Assembly: GCA_017999615.1 (NCBI GenBank)
Contig: JAGNLM010000008.1
Span: 36,190 to 100,189 of the forward strand
Direction of reading: 5' to 3'
DNA: 64,000 bases
Source of the DNA: Gammaproteobacteria bacterium
GTDB taxonomy: Bacteria; Pseudomonadota; Gammaproteobacteria; JAABTG01
The number at the start of each line of letters is the position of its first letter. Position 1 is the first letter of the stretch. Below, one piece after another: positions 1 through 9,131 of this stretch. Both the position numbers and the translations under genes were made by a program. The notes beneath the pieces are model-generated. The model saw only the letters and a program-made list of their open reading frames with translations. It did not search any database and had not been told where the DNA came from.

Positions 1-1
1 C

Positions 2-991
2 GAGATCGACGCGCTGCTGCACGGCGTCGACCAGGGCGAGGTCGAGACTGAGGGCCCCGGCGTTCCCGCCGGGGCGGCGGTGCGGCCTTACGATTTCACC
101 AGCCAGGACCGCATCGTCCGGGGCCGGCTCCCGACCCTGGAGATGATCAACGAGCGCTTCGGGCGCCTGTTCCGGATCAGCCTGTTCAACCTGCTACGCC
201 GTCTGCCGGAGGTCACGGTCGGCACGGTGCAGATGATGAAGTTCAGCGAGTACGTGCACTCGCTTTTCGTGCCGGCGAACATGAATCTGGTAAAGCTCCG
301 GCCGCTGCGCGGGACCTCGCTGTTCGTGCTGGATCCGAAGCTCGTCTACATCGTGGTGGAGAACTTCTTCGGCGGGAGCGGACGCTTCCAGTCAAAGATC
401 GAGGGGCGGGAGTTCACCGCCACCGAGATGCGGGTCGTCCAGCTGGTCCTCGAGCGCATGTTCCACGACCTGCGCGAGGCCTGGGCGCCCGTCCTCGACA
501 TCAGCCTCGAGTACGTCGGGTCCGAGGTCAATCCGCACTTCGCGAACATCGTCAGTCCGAGCGAAGTGGTCGTCACCACGGTGCTGCACGTGGAACTGGA
601 CGGAGGCGGAGGAGACCTGCACCTCACGCTGCCGTACTCCATGGTGGAGCCGATCCGCGACCTCCTCGACGCCGGGGTGCAGAGCGACCGTTCCGAGCGC
701 GACGAGCGCTGGACCCGGACCCTGCGCGAGGAGCTGGAGTCGGCCAACGTGGAGATCGGAGTGACGCTGACCGAGGCGAGCCTCACGTTGCGCGAGCTGC
801 TCGAGATGCAGCCGGGTGACGTCATCCCGGTGGAGATCCCGCCGCGGCTGGTGGCGCGGGTCGGCGAAGTGCCCGTCTTCTGGGCGAAATTCGGCACCTC
901 GCGCGGAAAGCTGGCGCTCAAGGTCGAGCAGCCCGCGCGGCATGCCCGACCGGCAACGAGTGACTTGGACAGGGTGGCCATCGATGAGTGA
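2..991 (+). CDS. fliM: Flagellar motor switch protein FliM (5' end cut by window)
   Basis: C-ring switch protein that binds CheY-P and sets the direction of motor rotation at the cytoplasmic face of the basal body. The frame is open from base 2, and its first residues, EIDALLHG, are the conserved N-terminal CheY-binding segment that normally follows a few residues after the start Met. Only some ten codons are therefore missing to the left. The internal GTG at 80 is not the start. The middle domain (RPYDFTSQDRIVRGRLPTLE onward) and the C-terminal SpoA/FliN-like domain (about residues 240-300) are both present. The 3' end overlaps fliN by 8 nt, so the two C-ring proteins are probably translationally coupled. 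Confidence 0.97.
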   Translation, partial: EIDALLHGVDQGEVETEGPGVPAGAAVRPYDFTSQDRIVRGRLPTLEMINERFGRLFRISLFNLLRRLPEVTVGTVQMMKFSEYVHSLFVPANMNLVKLRPLRGTSLFVLDPKLVYIVVENFFGGSGRFQSKIEGREFTATEMRVVQLVLERMFHDLREAWAPVLDISLEYVGSEVNPHFANIVSPSEVVVTTVLHVELDGGGGDLHLTLPYSMVEPIRDLLDAGVQSDRSERDERWTRTLREELESANVEIGVTLTEASLTLRELLEMQPGDVIPVEIPPRLVARVGEVPVFWAKFGTSRGKLALKVEQPARHARPATSDLDRVAIDE

Positions 992-1421
992 ACAGACGAA
1001 ATCCCGGGAAGAGCTCATGGCCGCGGAGTGGGCCGAGTCCATCGGGCGGCAGGCGGACGCCGCGCCGGGCCCCTCCCCGAAACCACGTGCGGCGCGGGAG
1101 GCGAGCGTCGCGCGCGCCCCGCTGGAGGACCTTCGCGCGGACCCGGCGGTGCCCCCACGGGAGGTGAGCCTCGACGCGATCCTCGACATCCCCGTGAGCC
1201 TCTCCATGGAGATCGGCAGGACCCGGATCAACATCCGTCACCTGCTGCAGCTCAACCAGGGCTCCGTCGTCGAGCTGGACCGCCTGGCCGGCGAGCCCCT
1301 TGACGTGCTCGTCAACGGCACGCTCATTGCCCACGGGGAGGTGGTGGTGGTGAACGAGAAGTTCGGCATCCGCCTGACGGACGTCGTGAGCGCGCACGAG
1401 CGCGTGCAGAAGCTGCGCTGA
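984..1421 (+). CDS. fliN: Flagellar motor switch protein FliN
   Basis: 145-residue C-ring component that forms the lower ring with FliM and helps dock the export ATPase complex. ATG at 984 is chosen because it gives MSEQTKSREELMAAEW, a normal acidic FliN N-terminus, and overlaps the fliM stop. The upstream extension of the frame lies inside fliM. After a variable linker (about residues 20-65) comes the SpoA domain with the typical DIPVSLSMEIGRTRI and VVVNEKFGIRLTDVV segments. It is placed directly before fliO, as in most gammaproteobacterial flagellar operons. Confidence 0.97.
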   Translation: MSEQTKSREELMAAEWAESIGRQADAAPGPSPKPRAAREASVARAPLEDLRADPAVPPREVSLDAILDIPVSLSMEIGRTRINIRHLLQLNQGSVVELDRLAGEPLDVLVNGTLIAHGEVVVVNEKFGIRLTDVVSAHERVQKLR

Positions 1422-1438
1422 CGCGCCAGGGGATCGCC

Positions 1439-1888
1439 GTGCGGGCAATCATCACCGTGTTGGGGCTTGGCCTGTCGGGGCGCGCAGCCTGGGCGGGCGC
1501 GGCGACCTCCGCCGTCCCCCCGCCGGTACTGGACACGGGCCACGTGCTCTCCGTGCTCCTCGGCCTGCTGGCCGTGCTGGCGACCATCGCCGTCCTCGCC
1601 TGGGCCCTGCGCCACCTCTTCCGGGTGGGTGCGGGGGCCGAGGGGCTCGTGCAGGTCCTCGGCTCGACCTCGCTGGGGGCACGCGAGCGAGTGGTGCTGC
1701 TGCAAGTGGGCGGCGAGCAGATCCTGGTCGGCGTCGCGCCCGGGCGCGTGCAGACCCTGCACGTCCTCGACGAACCGGTGACGCTGCCTTCGCCGGGGGC
1801 GGCGCCGGGTTTCCATGCTCAGCTGGCCCGGTTCCTCGGGCGCCCGGCGATGGGGGAGCGCCGTGAGGTGGGGGAGCGCCGTGAATAG
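1439..1888 (+). CDS. fliO: Flagellar biosynthesis protein FliO
   Basis: 149-residue accessory membrane protein that assists assembly of the FliP ring of the export gate. GTG at 1439 is the first start after fliN. An N-terminal signal-like segment (residues 1-22) is followed by a transmembrane helix at about 36-58, then a cytoplasmic part with [20 protein letters not shown] and [15 protein letters not shown], both typical of FliO. The last 12 residues are a tandem hexapeptide ([11 protein letters not shown]), produced by an 18-nt duplication that also contains the fliP start. Confidence 0.9.
   Translation: MRAIITVLGLGLSGRAAWAGAATSAVPPPVLDTGHVLSVLLGLLAVLATIAVLAWALRHLFRVGAGAEGLVQVLGSTSLGARERVVLLQVGGEQILVGVAPGRVQTLHVLDEPVTLPSPGAAPGFHAQLARFLGRPAMGERREVGERRE
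1851..1886 (+). repeat. 18-nt tandem duplication across the fliO end and fliP start
   Basis: Two consecutive 18-nt units (1851-1868 and 1869-1886), identical except for the last two bases. Each unit contains GGGGGAG followed by a GTG, so the ribosome binding site and start codon of fliP are effectively present twice, in the same frame. Seen directly in the sequence. Confidence 0.9.
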
Positions 1889-2648
1889 GGGCCCCGCAGC
1901 CCTGGCGCCGGTCCTGCTGGGCCTCCTTCTCCTCGCAGCGTTGCCGTTCCCCGCGGGGGCGGCGGAGCCTGCCATCCCGGCCCTCGCCGTGACGACCTCG
2001 GGCGACGGTCAGCAGACCTGGTCGCTCAGTCTGCAGCTCCTGCTCCTCATGACGGTCCTGAGCGTGCTGCCCGCGGCGCTCATCATGATGACGTCGTTCA
2101 CCCGCATCGTGGTGGTGCTGGCGATCCTGCGCCAGGCCCTCGGCACGACGACCACGCCGTCGAACCAGATCCTCCTCGGTCTCGCCCTGTTCCTCACGCT
2201 CTTCGTGATGATGCCGGTCATAGACCGGGTGCGGGACGAGGCCCTGAGCCCGTACCTGGAGAACAAGGTCAACTTCACCGAAGCGCTGCAGCGGGCCGAG
2301 TCGCCGGTTCGCCGCTTCATGCTGAGCCAGACGCGGGAGACCGACCTCGCTCTCTTCGCCGAGCTCGCCGGGGCCGAGGCCATCGAGTCCGCGGAACAGG
2401 TCCCGTTCCGGGTCCTGATGCCGGCCTTCGTGACGAGCGAGCTGAAGACCGCGTTCCAGATCGGGTTCCTGATGTTCCTGCCGTTCCTGGTGATCGACCT
2501 GGTGGTGGCGAGCGTGCTCATGTCGATGGGCATGATGATGCTCTCGCCGCTGGTCATCTCGTTCCCCTTCAAGCTCCTGCTGTTCGTGCTGGTGGACGGC
2601 TGGGCGCTGGTCGTGGGAACGCTGGCCTCGAGCTTCTACGGACCCTGA
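1881..2648 (+). CDS. fliP: Flagellar export gate protein FliP
   Basis: Core inner-membrane subunit of the type III flagellar export gate (FliP5-FliQ4-FliR1). GTG at 1881 gives 255 residues starting [10 protein letters not shown] and is preceded by GGGGGAG at about 6 nt. It leaves a proper signal peptide (hydrophobic 9-25, AGAA cleavage region). Earlier in-frame starts at 1815 and 1863 lie inside fliO. Conserved FliP stretches are visible: [19 protein letters not shown], then [20 protein letters not shown], then [18 protein letters not shown]. There are four membrane helices. It overlaps the fliO stop. Confidence 0.96.
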   Translation: MNRGPAALAPVLLGLLLLAALPFPAGAAEPAIPALAVTTSGDGQQTWSLSLQLLLLMTVLSVLPAALIMMTSFTRIVVVLAILRQALGTTTTPSNQILLGLALFLTLFVMMPVIDRVRDEALSPYLENKVNFTEALQRAESPVRRFMLSQTRETDLALFAELAGAEAIESAEQVPFRVLMPAFVTSELKTAFQIGFLMFLPFLVIDLVVASVLMSMGMMMLSPLVISFPFKLLLFVLVDGWALVVGTLASSFYGP

Positions 2649-2684
2649 AGGGGGAGTCTGCGGGCGTGCGGAGGGAGGCTGTCC

Positions 2685-2954
2685 ATGGGTGCTGACGCCG
2701 TTCTCAGCATGGGTCGCGGGGCCCTGGAGCTGGTCATCCTCCTGGTGCTGGTGCTGCTGGTGCCGTCGCTGGTCGTGGGTGTCCTGGTGAGCCTGTTCCA
2801 GGCGGCCACCCAAATCAACGAAATGACATTAAGCTTCATCCCTAAGTTATTGATAACAGTACTTGTCATGGTGCTTGCGGGCCCCTGGATGATCACCCTG
2901 GTGACCGACTACACCCGCCGCGTGATGGAGGCCATTCCCTCCCTCATCGGGTAG
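2685..2954 (+). CDS. fliQ: Flagellar export gate protein FliQ
   Basis: 89-residue export-gate subunit with two membrane hairpin helices, full family length. The FliQ signature QAATQINEMTLSFIPKLL is intact. Bases about 2811-2876, which encode the second half of this motif and the second helix, are unusually AT-rich (about 35% GC by hand count) and use codons such as TTA, ATA, ACA and GTA that are hardly seen elsewhere in the operon. Protein conservation is normal, so only codon choice is odd. Confidence 0.96.
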   Translation: MGADAVLSMGRGALELVILLVLVLLVPSLVVGVLVSLFQAATQINEMTLSFIPKLLITVLVMVLAGPWMITLVTDYTRRVMEAIPSLIG

Positions 2955-2987
2955 GGAGCGGCGCGGCCAGCCCACTGCCCGAGCCCC

Positions 2988-3761
2988 ATGACCCTGCCCG
3001 CCGACACCGTCTCGCTGCTCCTGGCGACCTGGCTCTGGCCGTTCCTGCGGGTGGCGGCCTTGCTGACGTCGGCCCCGCTCCTCGGAGCAAGCTACGTGAA
3101 CCGGCGCGTCCGGCTTGCGCTTGCCTTCGCGCTGGCCCTGGTCCTCACCCCCCTGGTGGAGGCCCCGGCCGCCTCCCCGTTCTCGCTGGCGGGGTTGCTC
3201 CTCGGTGTGGAGCAGGTGGTCGTGGGACTCCTGATGGGATTCGCGGCCCACCTCATGCTGCTGGTGTTCGACCTCGCGGGGCAGCTCGTCAGCCAGACGA
3301 TGGGCCTCGGCTTTGCGGCCATGGTGGACCCCGCGAGCGGTGCGCAGGTGCCGGCGGTGAGCCAGCTCTATCTCATCCTGACCTCTCTCGTGTTCGTGAC
3401 GCTCGACGGGCATCTCCTGCTGGTGCAGGTGCTCGCCCGCAGCTTCGAGGTGCTCCCCCTCGGGGCGAGCGTCGACCCGGGCGCGTTCCGGGAGCTGGCG
3501 ATGCGTGCCGGGTGGGTGCTCGGGGCCGGGGCCCTCATCGCGCTGCCGTCGGTCACCGCGATGCTGCTCGTGAACCTCGCCTTCGGCGTCATGACCCGGA
3601 CGGCGCCGCAGCTGAACCTGTTCGCGGTCGGCTTCCCCATCACCCTGATCATGGGCTTCGTGGTCATCCTGCTTTCGCTGCCCGGGGTCCTGTCCCAGGT
3701 GGAGGCCACCACGACGGAGGTCCTGTCTTGGGCCCTCGAACTGGTGGGCGGGGGAGGCTAG
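2988..3761 (+). CDS. fliR: Flagellar export gate protein FliR
   Basis: 257-residue polytopic subunit that caps the FliP/FliQ export gate assembly in the inner membrane. Multiple hydrophobic helices are present. Typical FliR segments include FLRVAALLTSAPLLGA near the N-terminus and QLVSQTMGLGFAAMVDP in the middle. The C-terminal region APQLNLFAVGFPITL is diagnostic. The stop codon TAG directly abuts the GTG of flhB. Confidence 0.96.
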   Translation: MTLPADTVSLLLATWLWPFLRVAALLTSAPLLGASYVNRRVRLALAFALALVLTPLVEAPAASPFSLAGLLLGVEQVVVGLLMGFAAHLMLLVFDLAGQLVSQTMGLGFAAMVDPASGAQVPAVSQLYLILTSLVFVTLDGHLLLVQVLARSFEVLPLGASVDPGAFRELAMRAGWVLGAGALIALPSVTAMLLVNLAFGVMTRTAPQLNLFAVGFPITLIMGFVVILLSLPGVLSQVEATTTEVLSWALELVGGGG

Positions 3762-4916
3762 GTGGCCGAGCACGAAGACGGCCAGGAACGCACCGAACAG
3801 CCGACCGAACGAAGGCTGCAGCGGGCACGCGAGCAGGGACAGGTTGCCCGCTCCCGTGAGCTCGCGAACCTGGGCCTGCTGCTCACCGCCGCCGCCGGCC
3901 TGATGGCGCTCGGCCCGGCGACCCTCTCGGGCCTGGTGGAGATCGTCCGCCGGGGGCTCACTCCCAGCCGGGAGGTGCTGGCCGGGGGGGGCAGCGACCT
4001 TCTTTCGACCCTGGCCGCCACCGCCGCCGACGCCCTGTTCCTGCTCCTGCCCCTGCTCGCTGCCCTGCTGGTGGTGGCCGTTCTGGCGCCCCTCGCCCTC
4101 GGGGGGTGGACGTTCTCGACCGAGGCCCTCGCCCTGAAGCCCGAGCGTCTGAACCCGGTGAAGGGGCTTGCCCGGGTGTTCAGCCTGAACGGCCTCGCGG
4201 AGCTCGCCAAGGCCCTCGCCAAGTTCACCGTGCTCGCCCTGACCGCCGGGTTGCTGCTCTGGCGGGACATGGGCTCGATCCTGTCGCTCGGCACGCAGGG
4301 GCTCGCGCCGGCGCTGAGCGGTGCGGCCTCGCTGCTGCTGAATTCGTTCCTCGTCCTGTGCGGCGCGCTCGTGTCCATCGCCGCGCTCGACGTTCCCTAC
4401 CAGTACTGGCGCCACCACCAGCAGCTGCGCATGAACCGCCAGGACCTCCGGGAGGAGTTGAAGGAAACCGAGGGCAAGCCCGAGGTCAAGTCGCGGCAGA
4501 GGATGCTGCAGCGAGAGGTGGCGCGGCGCCGGATGATGCAGGAAGTGCCGCGGGCGGACGTCGTGGTGACGAACCCCACGCACTTCGCTGTCGCGTTGCG
4601 CTATCGCCCCGAGAGCATGGCCGCGCCCCGCGTGGTCGCCAAGGGTGCGGACCTGGTCGCCCAGCGCATCCGCGAGCTCGCCGCCGAGCACGGTGTGCCC
4701 CTGCTCAGCGCGCCTCCGCTCGCGCGCGCCCTCTACCACGGGACGCGACTCGGCCAGGAGATCCCCGCGGGTCTCTACCAGGCCGTCGCCCAGGTGCTTG
4801 CCTACGTCTATGCCCTGCGCCGGCAGCGGCGGGAGGGAGGGGTCGCCCCGGTCCCGCCGACTGACCTGCCGGTGCCCGACGGGCACGCCGTGCGCGGCGA
4901 GGAGATCAGCGAATGA
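3762..4916 (+). CDS. flhB: Flagellar export switch protein FlhB
   Basis: Export-gate protein that switches substrate specificity from rod/hook to filament subunits after autocleavage. GTG at 3762 follows the fliR stop without a gap and gives MAEHEDGQERTEQPTERRL, the classic FlhB N-terminus (384 residues). Four membrane helices are followed by the cytoplasmic domain, with the autocleavage motif NPTH at residues 271-274 (VVTNPTHFAVALRY). The last four bases overlap the flhA start (ATGA). Confidence 0.97.
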   Translation: MAEHEDGQERTEQPTERRLQRAREQGQVARSRELANLGLLLTAAAGLMALGPATLSGLVEIVRRGLTPSREVLAGGGSDLLSTLAATAADALFLLLPLLAALLVVAVLAPLALGGWTFSTEALALKPERLNPVKGLARVFSLNGLAELAKALAKFTVLALTAGLLLWRDMGSILSLGTQGLAPALSGAASLLLNSFLVLCGALVSIAALDVPYQYWRHHQQLRMNRQDLREELKETEGKPEVKSRQRMLQREVARRRMMQEVPRADVVVTNPTHFAVALRYRPESMAAPRVVAKGADLVAQRIRELAAEHGVPLLSAPPLARALYHGTRLGQEIPAGLYQAVAQVLAYVYALRRQRREGGVAPVPPTDLPVPDGHAVRGEEISE

Positions 4917-6994
4917 ACGCGACGCTTGTGCTGGGAAGCCTGCGGGAGGCCTCCCGCAACGGGCTCGGGGCCGCGGTCCTGATGCTCCTCATGCTGGCGA
5001 TGGTGGTCGTCCCGCTGCCGCCACTGCTGCTCGACGTCCTCTTCACCTTCAACATCGCGCTCGGCCTGGTAGTGCTGCTCGGTACGGTGTACGTCCGAAG
5101 CCCCCTCGAGCTCGCGGCGTTTCCGACCGTGCTGTTGCTGGCGACCCTGCTCCGGCTCTCCCTGAACATCGCCTCGACACGCGTGGTCCTGCTGAACGGA
5201 CACCAGGGTCCCGCGGCGGCGGGGCACGTGATCGAGTCCTTCGGAAACTTCGTGATCGGCGGGGACTACGCGGTCGGACTGGTCGTCTTCGTCATCCTGA
5301 TCATCATCAACTTCGTCGTCGTCACGAAGGGCGCGTCGCGCGTCTCCGAGGTGAGCGCGCGCTTCACCCTGGACGCGATGCCCGGCAAGCAGATGGCAAT
5401 CGACGCCGACCTGAGCGCGGGTCTCATCACCCAGGACGAGGCGCGCCAGCGGCGGGCGGAGGTCTCCCAGGAGGCGGACTTCTACGGGGCGATGGACGGT
5501 GCCGGGAAGTTCGTGCGCGGGGACGCAGTGGCGGGCATCCTGGTGCTGCTGATCAACCTCATCGGCGGGATCGCCGTCGGCACGCTGCAGCACGGCATGG
5601 CCTTCTCGGAGGCCGGCCGGGTGTATTCGCTGCTCACCATCGGTGACGGTCTGGTCGCGCAGCTCCCTGCCCTGGTGCTGTCGACCGCGGCCGCCATCAT
5701 GGTGACGCGGGTCTCCTCCAGCCAGGACATGGGGCAGCAGATCCTCGCGCAGCTCTTCGACCGCCCGAAGAGCCTCGCGGTGACTGCGGGCGTGGTGGGC
5801 GCCATGGGGCTCGTGCCCGGCATGCCGAATCTCGCCTTTCTCTCCCTCGCCGCGCTCGCGGGGGGGGCGGCGTGGCTGCTGCAGCGCCGGCGGCGGGAGG
5901 CGCGGGAGAAGAGCGCGTCGCTCGCCGCGGTGCCCGAGCCCGCTCCGGTCGAGCTCGGCTGGGAGGACGTGACCCCCGTCGACCCGGTCGGGCTCGAGAT
6001 CGGGTACCGCCTCATCCCGCTCGTGGACAAGGCCCAGGGCGGCCAGCTCATGGGCCGGATCAAGGGGGTGCGCAAGAAGCTCTCCCAGGACCTCGGCTTC
6101 CTGGTTCCGTCGGTACACATCCGCGACAACCTGGACCTTGCGCCAGCCGCCTACCGGATCACGCTGCACGGGGTGGTGGTGGGCCGGGCGGAGGTGTTCC
6201 CGGACCGGGACCTCGCGATCAACCCGGGGCAGGTGTTCGGTCGGCTCGAGGGGACGGCCGGACGCGACCCCGTGTTCGGGCTGGAGGCGGTCTGGATCAC
6301 GCCGGACCAGCGCGACCAGGCACAGACCTTCGGCTACACCGTGGTGGATTCGGCGACGGTCATCGCCACCCACCTGAACCAGGTCCTGCAGGACCACGCG
6401 AGCGAGCTGCTCGGCTACGACGAGGTCCAGCAGCTCCTCAACCGCCTGGCCAAGACGGCGCCCAAGTTGGTGGAAGACCTCGTCCCGAAGCAGCTGCCCC
6501 TCGGAACCGTCGTGCGGGTGCTGCAGGGCCTGCTGGCGGAGCAGGTGCCACTGCGCGATCTGCGCACGATTGCCGAAACGCTGGCGGCCCAGGCGTCGAG
6601 GAGTCAAGAGCCTGCCGTTCTGACCGCCGCGGTGCGCGAAGCCCTGGCCTCCATGATTGTTCAGAATATCAATGGGTTGGAAAAAGACCTTCAGGTCATC
6701 ACGCTCTCTCCAAAGTTGGAACAGTTGTTGCTTCAGTCTGCGCAGGCCGGGAACGAGGGGGGATTGGGTCTGGAGCCGGGTCTCGCGGAATCCCTGCAGC
6801 GAGGGATCCGCCAGTCCGCGCAGCGCCAGGAGGCGGTGAACCGCCCGGCGGTGCTGCTGGTGTCCCAGGCCCTGCGCAGCTTCCTCTCACGATTCGCCCG
6901 GCAAGTGACCCCCACGCTGCGGGTGCTGGCCTGGAACGAGGTGCCGGACGACAAAGAGGTCCGCATCGTGGCGACGGTGGGCGGGGCAGATTGA
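4913..6994 (+). CDS. flhA: Flagellar export apparatus protein FlhA
   Basis: 693-residue nonameric ring protein of the export gate, with about eight N-terminal membrane helices and a large cytoplasmic platform that receives chaperone-substrate complexes. The ATG overlaps the flhB stop. The FHIPEP-family core is clear: FPTVLLLATLLRLSLNIAST, the long conserved loop FTLDAMPGKQMAIDADLSAG, and LITQDEARQRRAEVSQEADF. The C-terminal domain is complete. A patch at about 6652-6740 is AT-rich (about 42% GC by hand count) with changed codon use inside an otherwise very GC-rich gene. Confidence 0.98.
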   Translation: MNATLVLGSLREASRNGLGAAVLMLLMLAMVVVPLPPLLLDVLFTFNIALGLVVLLGTVYVRSPLELAAFPTVLLLATLLRLSLNIASTRVVLLNGHQGPAAAGHVIESFGNFVIGGDYAVGLVVFVILIIINFVVVTKGASRVSEVSARFTLDAMPGKQMAIDADLSAGLITQDEARQRRAEVSQEADFYGAMDGAGKFVRGDAVAGILVLLINLIGGIAVGTLQHGMAFSEAGRVYSLLTIGDGLVAQLPALVLSTAAAIMVTRVSSSQDMGQQILAQLFDRPKSLAVTAGVVGAMGLVPGMPNLAFLSLAALAGGAAWLLQRRRREAREKSASLAAVPEPAPVELGWEDVTPVDPVGLEIGYRLIPLVDKAQGGQLMGRIKGVRKKLSQDLGFLVPSVHIRDNLDLAPAAYRITLHGVVVGRAEVFPDRDLAINPGQVFGRLEGTAGRDPVFGLEAVWITPDQRDQAQTFGYTVVDSATVIATHLNQVLQDHASELLGYDEVQQLLNRLAKTAPKLVEDLVPKQLPLGTVVRVLQGLLAEQVPLRDLRTIAETLAAQASRSQEPAVLTAAVREALASMIVQNINGLEKDLQVITLSPKLEQLLLQSAQAGNEGGLGLEPGLAESLQRGIRQSAQRQEAVNRPAVLLVSQALRSFLSRFARQVTPTLRVLAWNEVPDDKEVRIVATVGGAD

Positions 6995-7048
6995 TGCGCG
7001 GCGGCTCGTGAACACGGACCGGCCGCGAAAGACCGAGGGGTGCCTGCA

Positions 7049-8257
7049 GTGAAGATCAAGCGCTACGTCGCGACCGACATGCGCCAGGCGCTGCGGACCG
7101 TCCGCGACGCCCAGGGACCGGACGCGGTGATCCTCTCGACCCGCAAGGTCGACGGTGGCGTCGAGGTGGTGGCCGCCATCGATTATGACGAGGCCGAGGC
7201 GCGGGCCAGTGTCGATCTCCCTCCCGTTCCCCCGCGTCCCCGTGCCGGGGCGGCGGAGGGCCGGGCGCCCGGCGCCCGGACGGTCCAGGCGTCGTCGGAT
7301 GCGGGCGCGGTCGGGGGGGAGCCTCTCGTGAGTGCCTTGCGCGAGGAGGTGCGCTCCATCCGCGGCCTCCTCGAGCGGCAGCTCTCGGGGTTGGCGTGGG
7401 GCGAGTTGGGCCGCCGCCAGCCCCAGCGGGCCGCCCTGATCCGGCGCCTCGCGGAGCTCGAGATCCACCCACGGCTGGTGCGGGAACTGGTGGCCCAGGT
7501 TCCGGCCGCGACCGACGTGGAGACCGCCTGGCGCCAGGCGATGGGCCTGCTTGCGCAGTGGCTGCCGGTCGGCGACGGCGACCTGCTGGACAACGGTGGG
7601 GTCGTGGCGCTCCTCGGGTCGACCGGGGTGGGCAAGACCACCACTGTGGCCAAGATCGCCGCGCGCTTCGCGATGCGCCATGGGGCCGAGCAGGTGGCTC
7701 TGCTGACCACGGACAGTCTGCGCGTCGGCGCGGTCGAGCAGCTGCGCACCTACGCCCGACTGATGGGCATGCCGGTGCGAGTCGTGGGCGCGAAGGAGGA
7801 GCTGCGCTCCGCGATCGACGACCTGGCAGGTCGGCGACTGGTGCTCATCGACACCGCCGGGATGAGCCAGCGTGACATCCGCCTCTCGGAGCAGCTCGCG
7901 CTGCTGCAGGGCGGTTCCCCCATGGTGCGCGCCTACCTCGTGCTGTCGGCGACGGCCCAGCGCTCTGCCCTGGAGGAAGTGGTCACGGCGTTTCGGGGCG
8001 CGCCCCTCGAAGGCTGCATCGTCACCAAGCTCGACGAGGCGACCGGGTTGGGCGGCGTGCTGTCGGTCGTGGTGGAGCAGCAATTGCGGGTGGCGTACGT
8101 GAGTGACGGGCAGCGGGTGCCGGAGGACCTGCGCCCGGCGCGAGCCCACCACCTCCTGACCAGAGCGGTGAGCGCAGTCCAACGCCAGGGACAGACCTGC
8201 GACGATGAATCCCTTGAACTCACTTTCGGTGCGCTCGGTGCAGCCGGCCAGCTCTAA
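7049..8257 (+). CDS. flhF: Flagellar SRP-like GTPase FlhF
   Basis: Signal-recognition-particle-type GTPase that directs the number and polar position of flagella together with FlhG. GTG at 7049 is preferred over GTG 7040 because it gives MKIKRYVATDMRQAL, the standard FlhF start, with GAGGGG 8 nt upstream (402 residues). A basic N-terminal B domain is followed by a variable linker rich in Pro and Ala (about 55-90), then the NG domain with Walker A GSTGVGKTT starting near residue 190. Its 3' end overlaps flhG by 53 nt. The order flhA-flhF-flhG-fliA is that of polar flagellates. Confidence 0.96.
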   Translation: MKIKRYVATDMRQALRTVRDAQGPDAVILSTRKVDGGVEVVAAIDYDEAEARASVDLPPVPPRPRAGAAEGRAPGARTVQASSDAGAVGGEPLVSALREEVRSIRGLLERQLSGLAWGELGRRQPQRAALIRRLAELEIHPRLVRELVAQVPAATDVETAWRQAMGLLAQWLPVGDGDLLDNGGVVALLGSTGVGKTTTVAKIAARFAMRHGAEQVALLTTDSLRVGAVEQLRTYARLMGMPVRVVGAKEELRSAIDDLAGRRLVLIDTAGMSQRDIRLSEQLALLQGGSPMVRAYLVLSATAQRSALEEVVTAFRGAPLEGCIVTKLDEATGLGGVLSVVVEQQLRVAYVSDGQRVPEDLRPARAHHLLTRAVSAVQRQGQTCDDESLELTFGALGAAGQL

Positions 8258-9131
8258 CGCCTTCGCCAGCCAGGCGAGCGGGCTGCGGCGCATGCGTCAA
8301 ATGCGGCCCGTGCAGGTCATCGCCGTCACCAGCGGTAAGGGTGGCGTCGGCAAGACCAACGTCTCGGTGAATCTCGCCATTGCCCTGGCCCAGGCCGGCA
8401 AGTCGGTGATGCTGATGGACGCCGACCTGGGGCTCGCCAACATCGATGTCCTGCTCGGTCTGCCGACGGGCCCGAATCTGGCGCACGTGATCGACGGGCG
8501 CTGCTCGCTCGAGGAAGCGATCGTCACCGGGCCCTCGGACATCAAGATCGTGCCCGCGGCCTCCGGGCTCCAGCGCATGGCGAGCCTGACCCCGCAGCAG
8601 CACGCGGGGCTCATTCACGCCTTCGGGCAGCTCTCCTTCGACCTGGACGTGATGGTGGTCGACACCGCCGCCGGCGTGTCCGACAGCGTGGTGCTCTTCG
8701 CGCTCGCGGCCCAGGAGATCGTGGTCGTGGTCTGCGACGAGCCGACCTCGATCACCGACGCGTACGCCCTCATCAAGCTGCTGCATCGGGACTACGGGCA
8801 GCAGCGGTTCCACATCCTGCCGAACATGACGCGCAGCGAGCGCGAGGGAGAGGCGATGTTCCGCAAGCTGTCCAGGGTTTGCGACCGCTTCCTGGACGTG
8901 TCCATGGACCTGATGGGGGTGGTCCCTTACGACGAGCACGTGCGCAAGGCCGTGCAGCGGCAGTCGGCGGTGCTGGAGGCCTACCCGACGAGCAGCGCCG
9001 CGCTCGCGTTCAAGAAACTGGCGACTCATACCGATAAATGGCCCGTGCCGGACCGCGCACGCGGACACCTGGAGTTCTTCGTAGAGCGGCTCATCCAGGC
9101 CGGGCAGAGGGGAGCGGAGGCATACCCATGA
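8205..9131 (+). CDS. flhG: Flagellar number regulator FlhG/FleN (MinD-like ATPase)
   Basis: ParA/MinD-family ATPase that limits flagellar number by antagonising FlhF and, in pseudomonads, the master regulator FleQ. ATG at 8205 gives 308 residues. The deviant Walker A is GKGGVGKT at residues 44-51, and MLMDADLGLANIDVLLGL and VDTAAGVSDSVV follow as expected. The first 35 or so residues precede the conserved PVQVIAVTSGKGGVG block and include a hydrophilic tail where an activating DQAxxLR-type motif is usually found, here not obvious. The end overlaps fliA (ATGA). Confidence 0.95.
   Translation: MNPLNSLSVRSVQPASSNAFASQASGLRRMRQMRPVQVIAVTSGKGGVGKTNVSVNLAIALAQAGKSVMLMDADLGLANIDVLLGLPTGPNLAHVIDGRCSLEEAIVTGPSDIKIVPAASGLQRMASLTPQQHAGLIHAFGQLSFDLDVMVVDTAAGVSDSVVLFALAAQEIVVVVCDEPTSITDAYALIKLLHRDYGQQRFHILPNMTRSEREGEAMFRKLSRVCDRFLDVSMDLMGVVPYDEHVRKAVQRQSAVLEAYPTSSAALAFKKLATHTDKWPVPDRARGHLEFFVERLIQAGQRGAEAYP

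Noticed and set aside
2847..4886. 679-codon minus-strand frame opposite fliR/flhB
   Set aside because: Overlaps two conserved flagellar genes; repetitive charged composition only.
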